Source: JAFGQJ01 sp964495755
Lineage (GTDB): Bacteria; Spirochaetota; Spirochaetia; SZUA-6; DRHE01
DNA: 24,129 bases
Assembly: GCA_964495755.1 (NCBI GenBank)
Contig: CAZBXU010000034.1
Location: 1 to 24,129 of the forward strand
Reading direction: 5' to 3'
How positions within the stretch are numbered: the stretch's first letter is position 1; each line of letters opens with the position of its first letter. Shown piece by piece: positions 16,025 through 22,396 of the stretch. The position numbers and the translations under genes are program-made. The notes under the pieces were generated by a model. It did no database searches and was not told the origin of the DNA. It worked only from the letters and a program-made list of their open reading frames with translations.

Positions 16025-16052
16025 ATTATATCAAACCGTCTACTATTGTGAA
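16025..16052 (-). promoter_or_regulatory. Promoter of mntA-hepT
   Basis: On the minus strand TTCACA (16052-16047) and TATAAT (16030-16025) are separated by 16 nt. The -10 box overlaps the upstream candidate ATG at 16026, which argues for the downstream start at 15966. Confidence 0.55.
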
Positions 16053-16237
16053 CTATCTATCTGGCGTTTATGTTGTCATATTCTCATTATAGGTCAAAGA
16101 AATATTGTCTTCATAAACGTATGTGTCAATACACCAGATCTACCGATCTACGATCTGCCACGATTATTCAATTATCTTTTTCTTAGACAGGTGATTTTCG
16201 CGAAGCCCGGTAAGACAAAGATGTGCAGTGAAAATTC

Positions 16238-16323
16238 TACCGGAGACCGGACTTGAACCGGTACGACCCTTACGGGTCAGAGGATTTTAAGTCCTCTGTG
16301 TCTACCAATTCCACCACTCCGGC
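16238..16323 (-). tRNA. tRNA-Leu (anticodon UAA)
   Basis: 86 nt, class II tRNA. The acceptor stem GCCGGAG pairs with CTCCGGT (one G-U), discriminator A. The anticodon stem GAGGA/TCCTC encloses the loop CTTAAAA with anticodon TAA (16287-16289). It has a long variable arm with GACCC/GGGTC and a T arm CCGG-TTCAAGT-CCGG. The 3' CCA is not encoded and must be added post-transcriptionally. It sits between the two toxin-antitoxin modules. Confidence 0.97.
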
Positions 16324-16337
16324 ACTTTTCCCAAATC

Positions 16338-16367
16338 ACTATACTCCGCTTTACAGTGACTTGTCGA
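16338..16367 (-). promoter_or_regulatory. Probable promoter of tRNA-Leu
   Basis: Minus-strand TCGACA (16367-16362) and TATAGT (16343-16338) with an 18-nt spacer, about 15 nt before the tRNA 5' end. The -35 element lies inside the duplicated htpG 3'-end sequence (16347-16377). Confidence 0.55.
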
Positions 16368-16377
16368 TGACACGCTT
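16347..16377 (-). repeat. Duplicate of the htpG 3' end, copy B
   Basis: 28 of 31 bases match 17239-17269, the last codons, stop and first bases after htpG. On the minus strand it still reads K-R-V-I-D-K-S-L-stop, against N-R-V-I-D-K-S-L-stop in htpG. It is in the same orientation, 892 bp apart, on the far side of the Phd/VapC module. Confidence 0.85.
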
Positions 16378-16379
16378 AC

Positions 16380-16400
16380 CAGGGATTTATCGATGATTCG
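16380..16400 (-). repeat. Degenerate htpG 3'-end-like copy A
   Basis: 17 of 21 bases match 17246-17266. On the minus strand one frame reads R-I-I-D-K-S-L. It is offset 26 nt from copy B in the same orientation, so the two are tandem but not in the same frame. The core shared by all three copies is ATCGAYAARTCMCTG. Confidence 0.6.
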
Positions 16401-16483
16401 AGAAAGATCTTTTCCAGTCATTCAGGGTATTCCACTACTGATTTGGCAAAGGGGGGAGTATATATTCGCCGCTATATTTTTTC

Positions 16484-16900
16484 CTAGGACCACGGATCGA
16501 GCAGCTCGATGTTAAATGATCTGAAATTTTCTACGTTTCTCGTAACCAAAACGAAATCGTGTTCAAGCGCAGTCGCGGCGAGCAATGAATCTATCACAGG
16601 CGCTGTGCGGCCGATTCGCTCCAGCCGTGCTCTCTCTTCGCCCCACCGAATGCATATGCGCTCGCTTATCGGTAAGACATAACCTCGGAAGGCAGACTTG
16701 AGCTGTTCTAGCCACACAATTAGATCATTTTTCTTCTTTCCATCAGGTAACCTCGTGATTCCGTAATGAAGCTCTCCCGGCGTTAGTACACTTAAGTACA
16801 AAAGCTCCGAGGGGAACTCGTTGAACCAGGAAATGACTCGCGGTGCAGGATCTGGTTTTGACAGCTCGGACACGACACAGGTATCGAGAATAAAGCTCAT
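16484..16900 (-). CDS. vapC: VapC-family PIN-domain toxin (FitB-like)
   Basis: 138 aa PIN-domain nuclease with the acidic metal site: D6 in FILDTCVVSELSKP, E43 in TPGELHYGI, D104 in PVIDSLLAATAL, and the C-terminal LVTRNVENF element where Asp is often found. VapC toxins cut tRNA or rRNA to stop growth. Its start overlaps the antitoxin stop (ATGA at 16897-16900), the usual coupled arrangement. The FitB-like subgroup is suggested by the DTCVVSEL start. Confidence 0.92.
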   Translation of the reverse strand: MSFILDTCVVSELSKPDPAPRVISWFNEFPSELLYLSVLTPGELHYGITRLPDGKKKNDLIVWLEQLKSAFRGYVLPISERICIRWGEERARLERIGRTAPVIDSLLAATALEHDFVLVTRNVENFRSFNIELLDPWS

Positions 16901-17157
16901 AGGTCGACCGCACGCCCCGTATCGGATCCACCTCGGGAGATCTCAAGTTCTATATCTTTATGGGGTCGTGCAAGGAGCACCCGTTTCTTATCGGGAGCCG
17001 ACCTGTCGACTGTGCGATCAAAAGTCTCGCAGTCGACGACATATACCGCTGCCTTGCCGTTTTTCGTCACCAGCTGGGGATTTCCCTTCTGGGCCTCTTG
17101 CACGAGCTCGCTGAACTTGTTTTTGGCTGTTTGGAGTTGCCATGTGCGGAATTTCAC
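16897..17157 (-). CDS. Phd/YefM-type antitoxin
   Basis: 86 aa. The N-terminal Phd/YefM DNA-binding fold reads MKFRTWQLQTAKNKFSELVQEA then PQLVTKNGKAAVYVVDCETFD; the C-terminal ~35 residues (the charged toxin-binding tail) include RPHKDIELEISRGG. It would bind the palindrome at 17179-17191 to autorepress the operon and neutralise VapC. The start is GTG 17157. Directly upstream on the coding strand is a run of eight G (17166-17159), which also serves as the ribosome site; its length could vary by slippage. Confidence 0.88.
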   Translation of the reverse strand: MKFRTWQLQTAKNKFSELVQEAQKGNPQLVTKNGKAAVYVVDCETFDRTVDRSAPDKKRVLLARPHKDIELEISRGGSDTGRAVDL

Positions 17158-17178
17158 ACCCCCCCCTTATCTCATAAT

Positions 17179-17191
17179 CTAGACTGTCTAG
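17179..17191. promoter_or_regulatory. Operator-like palindrome of the Phd/VapC operon
   Basis: A perfect palindrome CTAGAC-T-GTCTAG lies just downstream of the -10 box and near the expected transcription start, where Phd-type antitoxins bind. The assignment is inferred from position and symmetry. Confidence 0.6.
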
Positions 17192-17195
17192 TCAG

Positions 17196-17224
17196 AATAT
17201 ATATCTTGCCGTCCATTTGGTCAA
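17196..17224 (-). promoter_or_regulatory. Promoter of the Phd/VapC operon
   Basis: Minus-strand TTGACC (17224-17219), 17-nt spacer, TATATT (17201-17196), lying between the htpG stop and the antitoxin. The module has its own start signal although it is downstream of htpG on the same strand. Confidence 0.65.
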
Positions 17225-17238
17225 CCAGGAGAGTAGTG

Positions 17239-17269
17239 CGCTTCACAGTGATTTGTCGATGACACGGTT
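17239..17269 (-). repeat. htpG 3' end, parent copy of the duplicated segment
   Basis: Last codons (R-V-I-D-K-S-L), stop and first bases after htpG. The same sequence recurs at 16347-16377 (28/31) and in weaker form at 16380-16400, so direct repeats bracket the Phd/VapC module. Confidence 0.85.
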
Positions 17270-19117
17270 CAATCTCTTGGCGAAATCCGCCGGATTGGCC
17301 AACTCCGCCCCTTCCACGATCAAAGCCTGCTCAAAGAGCAGACGGCTGATGTCCTCGCTGAGCTTCTTGTCCTCCGTGTCGATCAGCTTCTTCACGATCG
17401 AGTGATTCGGATTGATCTCAAGGATCGGTTTGACCTCCGGCATGTCCTTCTGTCCGAGGGCTTTGAAGATATGCTGCATCTGTATGGTGGGGTCATTGTC
17501 ATCGGTCACGATGCACGAAGGGGAATCGCTGAGGCGGGTCGAGGCGCGCACGTCTTTGACCTCATCTCCCAGGATTTTCTTTATCTTATCGAGAAGCGGG
17601 CTGATCTGCTTCTCCTTCTCCTTGTCCTTTTCGGTCTTCAGATCCTCCGCGGTGCCGCTTCGGCCTACAGATTTGAGCTCCACATCCTGGTAGCGGCCGA
17701 TTACCGGTGCTACCAATTCGTCGATCTCGTCATCCATGATCAGGACTTCGAGGCCCCGCTCTTTGTAGGTTTCCAGCAGCGGGGAGTTCCTCAGCTTCTC
17801 CTCCGAAGCTCCCGTGATGTAGTAGATTGCTTTCTGCTCGCCGGCCATCCTCTCTTTGTACCCCTTCAGGCTGGCCAGCCCCTTCTCGGTTGTCGATTTG
17901 TACCTCAGCAGCTCCAGAAGGGTTTCCCTATTCCCGAAATCCTGGTACACCCCCTCTTTCAGGCAGACACCGAACTGTTTGTAAAACTCCTCGTACTTCT
18001 CGGGAGTATTTTTCGCGATCGTTTCCAGTTCTCCGAGAACCTTCTTTATCGAGGCGTTTCGGATACTCTGGAGAACCTGGTTTTCCTGGAGCATCTCCCG
18101 GCTGATGTTGAGGGGAAGATCTTCGGAGTCGATGATTCCGTGCACGAAGCGCAGGTAGGTGGGAAGCAGCTCTTTTTCGTCATCCGTTACAAACACACGC
18201 TTCACGTACAGCTTGACGCCGGGTTTGTAATTCACAAAGAACAGATCAAAAGGGGCTTTCTTGGGGATGTAGAACAGCGTCGTGTACTCCAGCGCGCCCT
18301 CCGCCTTGGTGTGAATGTAGTGCAGAGGATCCTCGGTTTCATGGCTGATCGTTCTATAGAACTCGTTGTAGTCCGCGTCCTTGATTTCCTTCTTGGGTTT
18401 TCTCCAGAGAGCCGATGCGGTGTTAATCTGCTCGACCTTCTGTTCTTGTTTCTCTTTTTTCTTTTCCCCCTCTCCCTCGCTTTTCACCTCTTCGTAGTGC
18501 AGATAAATGGGAAAGGGAATGTGGTTGGAGTACTTTTTGATGATCGATTCGATCTGCCAGCGGTTGGCGAACTCCTTTCCCCGCTCGGAGAGGAAGAGCT
18601 TGACGATTGTACCGTTGCGCTCGGCCGCGGCTTCCTCTACGGAGAAAGAGCCCTGGCCGTCGCTGATCCACTTGAAGGCTGTCTCCTCTCCCGCCTTTCT
18701 GCTGACAACTTCAACTTTGTCCGCCACCATGAACACGGAATAGAAGCCTACCCCGAACTGGCCGATCAGATTAGTGTTATCCAGGTGTTGATCTCCGAGG
18801 GATTCCACGAACTGCTGCGTACCGGAGTTGGCGATGGTTCCCAGGTTCTTAGCCAGCTCGTCTGAATTCATTCCTAACCCTGAGTCTGTGACCGTCAGCC
18901 AACTCTTATCCTTTTCGTCGAAGGAGATATCGATGCGGGGAACAAAGGCGAATCCCTTGAAGGCGTCGTCTGTAAGGGTGAGATATTTCAGACGGTCGAG
19001 AGCGTCTGAAGCGTTGGATACCAGCTCCCTGAGGAAGACCTCGGGGTGGGAGTACAGGGAGTGGATGATGAGGTGCAGCAGACGGCTGACCTCGGTCTTG
19101 AACTTCTGTTTTGCCAT
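17243..19117 (-). CDS. htpG: Chaperone HtpG (bacterial Hsp90)
   Basis: 624 aa, the same length as the E. coli protein. It is an ATP-dependent dimeric chaperone. The N-terminal GHKL ATPase has E31 and N35 in FLRELVSNASDALDRLKY, D78 in VTDSGLGMNSDEL, GTIANSGT, and the lid/Gly loop GQFGVGFYSVFMVA. A charged linker lies near 216-234 (KSEGEGEKKKEKQEQKVEQ). The middle domain shows YKPGVKLYVKRVFVTDD and LPLNISREMLQ, and the dimerisation domain closes with RVIDKSL. ATG 19117 has AGGAG eight bases upstream; a GTG at 19135 is in frame but would put that ribosome site inside the gene. No CIRCE element was found upstream; a 14-bp direct repeat is there instead. Confidence 0.98.
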   Translation of the reverse strand: MAKQKFKTEVSRLLHLIIHSLYSHPEVFLRELVSNASDALDRLKYLTLTDDAFKGFAFVPRIDISFDEKDKSWLTVTDSGLGMNSDELAKNLGTIANSGTQQFVESLGDQHLDNTNLIGQFGVGFYSVFMVADKVEVVSRKAGEETAFKWISDGQGSFSVEEAAAERNGTIVKLFLSERGKEFANRWQIESIIKKYSNHIPFPIYLHYEEVKSEGEGEKKKEKQEQKVEQINTASALWRKPKKEIKDADYNEFYRTISHETEDPLHYIHTKAEGALEYTTLFYIPKKAPFDLFFVNYKPGVKLYVKRVFVTDDEKELLPTYLRFVHGIIDSEDLPLNISREMLQENQVLQSIRNASIKKVLGELETIAKNTPEKYEEFYKQFGVCLKEGVYQDFGNRETLLELLRYKSTTEKGLASLKGYKERMAGEQKAIYYITGASEEKLRNSPLLETYKERGLEVLIMDDEIDELVAPVIGRYQDVELKSVGRSGTAEDLKTEKDKEKEKQISPLLDKIKKILGDEVKDVRASTRLSDSPSCIVTDDNDPTIQMQHIFKALGQKDMPEVKPILEINPNHSIVKKLIDTEDKKLSEDISRLLFEQALIVEGAELANPADFAKRLNRVIDKSL

Positions 19118-19231
19118 GGTTTTAACTCCTATCACCTACAGAGGCAACGGTCTATCCGATGAATACGGCGGATGTCGGCGCCGCTCTGTATGCACTTTGA
19201 AAAATCCTGTATAAATATTGAGATTTTCGCA

Positions 19232-19245
19232 CTGTCATCGTAATA
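19232..19245. repeat. Direct repeat CTGTCATCGTAATA, copy 1
   Basis: A 14-bp sequence repeated exactly at 19273-19286 in the interval between the divergent htpG and the small gene at 19350. On the htpG strand it contains ATGACA, a possible -35 element. Confidence 0.7.
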
Positions 19246-19272
19246 TCGCAATCGATGTCCTCTTCCAGCAAG

Positions 19273-19286
19273 CTGTCATCGTAATA
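19273..19286. repeat. Direct repeat CTGTCATCGTAATA, copy 2
   Basis: Exact second copy, 41 bp from the first start to start, about four helical turns, in the same orientation. This spacing suits cooperative binding of a regulator. Confidence 0.7.
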
Positions 19287-19349
19287 AAGTAATAAAAAAA
19301 TGTCGCGGGAGCAATCCTTGACAGCTGCGGCTGAAGGAGCGTACAGTTC

Positions 19350-19647
19350 TTGTTCGTGAAGATCAGTGAAATGATGCAGGAGTACGACCTCGAGATCGAC
19401 GATGTACGTTGGTACCTCGCCTGTCAGCAGGTGGATCTGCTGCTCGGCTATCGGGNNNNNNNNNNAACGGGAGCTGATCCGCTTGATCTGGTCAGGAGCG
19501 CTGGAGGGGGCGCTGTACGATATGGAAGAGCGGTTTCTCGGGGAGTTGCAGAGCCGGCTCGATGGGGGCGTCCTGGATGAAGTTCAGATTCGGGGAGTTC
19601 TTCGGGAAGTGGTCTCGTGTCGGGAAAAGCGCTACACTGTAGAATGA
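19350..19647 (+). CDS. Small protein of unknown function, interrupted by an N gap
   Basis: Before the gap one frame reads from TTG 19350 (GAAGGAG ends ten bases upstream): ISEMMQEYDLEIDDVRWYL then ACQQVDLLLGYR. After the gap another frame reads RELIRLIWSGALEGALYDMEE and on to the stop at 19645-19647. Both parts are Leu/Glu-rich, helical and similar in style, and the codon phases require missing DNA in a multiple of three, so this is one gene of roughly 100 codons split by a wrongly sized gap. A TTGACA at 19317-19322 with a weak TACAGT 18 nt on could be its promoter, in which case ATG 19371 or 19374 might be used. I do not recognise the family. Confidence 0.55.
19456..19465. other. Assembly gap (10 N) in the small gene before argG
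   Basis: Ten Ns. The reading frames on the two sides join only if the true missing length is a multiple of three, so 10 is a placeholder. Confidence 0.85.
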
Positions 19648-19654
19648 ATTTTAA

Positions 19655-19683
19655 ATATTTATACAATAAAATCGTATAAATAT
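19655..19683. promoter_or_regulatory. Inverted repeat upstream of argG, candidate arginine-repressor operator
   Basis: Perfect 10-bp arms ATATTTATAC (19655-19664) and GTATAAATAT (19674-19683) with a 9-nt spacer, ending two bases before the argG -35. Each arm resembles the AT-rich TGTATAAATATNCA style of ARG boxes, so ArgR/AhrC is the natural candidate; the palindrome alone could also serve another regulator. Confidence 0.55.
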
Positions 19684-19685
19684 AC

Positions 19686-19715
19686 TTGACTTACTCTTCC
19701 TTGCCGAGCTATGGT
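19686..19715 (+). promoter_or_regulatory. Promoter of argG-argH
   Basis: TTGACT at 19686-19691 and TATGGT at 19710-19715, 18-nt spacer, followed by AAGGAGG at 19721-19727 and the argG ATG at 19736. Confidence 0.55.
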
Positions 19716-19735
19716 AGCACAAGGAGGAAGAGTGC

Positions 19736-20992
19736 ATGAAAACGACTCTGGATTCGAAGGTACTCGATCGGATCGAATCGGTTCCGATTCCACAAGTACA
19801 AAAATGCGCCATCGCCTATTCCGGCGGTTTGGATTCCACTCTTGGGATCGAGCTGCTGCGGAGGGTGTACCGAGCCGACACCATTATTCCAATTACCGTT
19901 GATGTGGGGCAGGGCAGGGAGGAGATCGAGCTGGCCGAGCGGCGCGCCGCCACACTTCAGGTCCGACCCCTGCTTATCGACGCCCGAGAGCTGTTCAGTC
20001 GGGAGTGGCTCGCCAAAGCCATTCGGGCCAATGGCAGCTATTGGGGCTATCCGGTTTCCACCTCGATGACCCGGCAGCTTATCGCTCAAGCGGTGGCCCG
20101 GAAGGCTGCCGAGCTGGGCTGCGATGCGGTTCTAGAAGGCTCCACCGGACGAGGGAACGATCAGTACCGGATGCACAATGTGTTCAAGATGTTTGCTCCC
20201 CAATTGCAGATCCTCGTTCCCGTTCGGGATTTCGATCTGACCCGTGCAGAGGAGCTGGAGCTATGCCGTCAGTGGGGTGTCCCCGTAGAGGAGATCATCT
20301 GCGGTGGAGACGATAAAACCCTCTGGTGTCGCTCGATCGCCTCGGGCGCCATCGCTTTGAATCAGGAGATCCCGGATTCGATCTGGATGTGGTACGTCCC
20401 CCCGGAGCGGGCCGAGGATCGGGCGGAGGTCCTTGAAATCGCCTTCCAGCAGGGGCTTCCTGTTGCATTGGACGGCGAGTCTCTCGATCTGGTGGCCTTG
20501 ATCGAGAGACTGAACCGGCGGGCCGGAGCCTGCGGTCTGGGACGCATCGATATCTTTGAAGACGGTATCATGGGTTTGAAGAGCCGCGAGATCTATGAAG
20601 CCCCGGCCGCGGAGGTGATCCTCAAGGTAAAGGCCGATCTGGAGGCTCAAACCTTGAGCAAAGAGGAGCGGGAGTTCAAGCGACTGGTCGACAACCGTTG
20701 GGCCTCCATGGTATACCACGGTGAGTGGTTTCACCCTCTCAAAGAGGAACTGGACGCCTTTGTCGAGTGCAGCCAGAAACACGTCACTGGCACGGTGAAG
20801 GTGAAGCTGTACAAGGGGAATCTGGAGATCCTGGAGCGGGAGCGTTCCTGGTCCTCCCTGTTCTATCCTGAGATCCGTTCGATCGAGGGAAGCGGATTCG
20901 ACCAGAGGTGGTGCGCCGATGCGGCCAAGGTCCGGGGCCTGCCCTTCGAGATCCTGGCCCGCAGGGACAAACGGCGAAAGGAGAAGCTTTGA
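19736..20992 (+). CDS. argG: Argininosuccinate synthase
   Basis: 418 aa. It joins citrulline and aspartate using ATP in the penultimate step of arginine synthesis. The PP-loop is YSGGLDST at residues 28-35, where most ArgG proteins have SGGLDTS. The second family motif is STGRGNDQYRM at 136-146, and GDDKTLWCRSI matches the region that usually reads ENLWHRSI. The C-terminal helix and the flanking argH agree with the call; the altered PP-loop marks it as a divergent branch. AAGGAGG lies eight bases before the ATG. Its stop overlaps the argH start (TTGA). Confidence 0.92.
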   Translation: MKTTLDSKVLDRIESVPIPQVQKCAIAYSGGLDSTLGIELLRRVYRADTIIPITVDVGQGREEIELAERRAATLQVRPLLIDARELFSREWLAKAIRANGSYWGYPVSTSMTRQLIAQAVARKAAELGCDAVLEGSTGRGNDQYRMHNVFKMFAPQLQILVPVRDFDLTRAEELELCRQWGVPVEEIICGGDDKTLWCRSIASGAIALNQEIPDSIWMWYVPPERAEDRAEVLEIAFQQGLPVALDGESLDLVALIERLNRRAGACGLGRIDIFEDGIMGLKSREIYEAPAAEVILKVKADLEAQTLSKEEREFKRLVDNRWASMVYHGEWFHPLKEELDAFVECSQKHVTGTVKVKLYKGNLEILERERSWSSLFYPEIRSIEGSGFDQRWCADAAKVRGLPFEILARRDKRRKEKL

Positions 20993-22356
20993 GCAAACTC
21001 TGGGACAAGGGCTATGCCCTGGACAAACTGATAGAGGAGTTCACAGTCGGGGACGACCCGATTCTGGATCAGAGCTTGGTGGCGGCGGACTGTGTGGCCA
21101 GCCTGGCCCATGCCGGAATGTTGAAACAGATCAACATTCTCACCACGGATGAGTACGAGGGCTTGAGAAAGGAACTGTCCACGATCATTCAACTGAATCG
21201 GGATGGATCCTTTCACATCCGCAGGGAAGATGAGGACTGTCACACAGCCATCGAGAATCACCTGGTCCAAAAGGTCGGGGAAGCGGGAAAGAAGATTCAT
21301 ACGGGACGATCGAGAAACGACCAGATAATCGCTGCCCTCAGGCTCTACACCCGTTCTTTCCTCCTGCAGTTACAGAGTGTCTCTCTGGATCTGGTACAAA
21401 TCATAGTCGCCTTTGCGGACCAGCATAAGAATGTGCCGATGCCGGGGCGCACCCATCTGCAGATCGCCATGCCCTCTTCCGTCGGGCTGTGGGCCGGCGC
21501 TTATGCCGAGGAGCTGCTGGACGATCTGATCCTGATCGAGACCGCCTACAGCTTGAACAATTCCTGCCCATTGGGTTCTGCGGCAAGCTATGGGGTACCC
21601 CTGCCTTTGGACAGAGAGATGGTAGCCGAGTCCCTGGGCTTCGATCGAGTTCAGAACAACGTTCTGTACGTAAACAACAGCCGCGGTAAGTTCGAAGCGA
21701 TCGTTCTCGATGCGGTCGACCAGGTCATGCTGACCTTGAGCAAGCTGGCCCAAGACTTGATTCTCTTCTCCCTGCCCGAATTCGGCTACTTTCACCTGCC
21801 CGCCGAGCTGTTCGCCGGCAGCAGCATCATGCCTCAGAAGAAAAACCCCTGCATGCTCGAACTCCTTCGGGCCAAAGCAGCCACGCTCAGCAGCTACAGC
21901 GCCCGGATCAAGAGTATTATCCGGGCCCTGCCCTCAGGGTACAATCGAGACTTTCAAGAGACCAAGGCTCCCTTTCTTCGCGGTTTGAACTTGGGCTTGA
22001 TCAGTGTGCGGGTGATGAACTTGGTCATCGAAAAGCTCGAAGTCGATCCAAAAAGATTGCGGGAGGGATTCACTGCAGAGATCTATGCCACCGATCAGGC
22101 CCTCGACATGGTTACACGGGGCGCCTCGTTTCGAGATGCCTACCGCAAGGTAGGAGGCGATCTCGAGGCACTCGAGAAACGGGATCCTGATCAAGCGATC
22201 CTCACGCGAACCTACACGGGAACAACGGGAAACCTGCGTCTGGATCTGTCCCGAGGGATCGTGAAGGAACAGCGGGAGCGCCTGTCATCCCGAAAAGAGG
22301 AGATCGATCGCAAGATCGAAGCCCTGGCGGGATTCACGGTTTCCCTGTGTGGATGA
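20989..22356 (+). CDS. argH: Argininosuccinate lyase
   Basis: 455 aa. It cleaves argininosuccinate to arginine and fumarate. The start TTG 20989 overlaps the argG stop and has AAAGGAG just upstream, giving MSKLWDKGYALDKLIEEFTVG as the family N-terminus. Motifs are HTGRSRND at 104-111, GRTHLQIAMPSS at 153-164 (usually THLQ.AQP), and the fumarase/lyase signature GSSIMPQKKNP at 277-287 carrying the catalytic Ser loop. The C-terminal domain includes AEIYATDQALDMV. It is coupled to argG, and the ankyrin gene follows closely. Confidence 0.96.
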   Translation: MSKLWDKGYALDKLIEEFTVGDDPILDQSLVAADCVASLAHAGMLKQINILTTDEYEGLRKELSTIIQLNRDGSFHIRREDEDCHTAIENHLVQKVGEAGKKIHTGRSRNDQIIAALRLYTRSFLLQLQSVSLDLVQIIVAFADQHKNVPMPGRTHLQIAMPSSVGLWAGAYAEELLDDLILIETAYSLNNSCPLGSAASYGVPLPLDREMVAESLGFDRVQNNVLYVNNSRGKFEAIVLDAVDQVMLTLSKLAQDLILFSLPEFGYFHLPAELFAGSSIMPQKKNPCMLELLRAKAATLSSYSARIKSIIRALPSGYNRDFQETKAPFLRGLNLGLISVRVMNLVIEKLEVDPKRLREGFTAEIYATDQALDMVTRGASFRDAYRKVGGDLEALEKRDPDQAILTRTYTGTTGNLRLDLSRGIVKEQRERLSSRKEEIDRKIEALAGFTVSLCG

Positions 22357-22396
22357 GAGTGTTGACGGATCCGGCCCTGGGGCTGATAATTTCCGG

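Noticed and set aside
16137..16160. Short GATCTAC-type tandem repeat
   Set aside because: Only two to three imperfect 7-8 bp units near the tRNA 3' flank; too short to interpret and no other structure is linked to it.
16459..17203. TATATATTC at 16459-16467 and GAATATATA at 17195-17203 flanking Phd/VapC as possible terminal inverted repeats
   Set aside because: The adjacent G and C runs are in the wrong order for a true inverted repeat, and the right copy is explained by the -10 region of the operon promoter. The direct htpG-end repeats are much stronger.
17402..18865. A 487-codon plus-strand open frame opposite htpG
   Set aside because: It lies wholly inside htpG on the other strand; its composition is that of antisense translation (runs of Leu/Phe/Val) and it has no recognisable motif.
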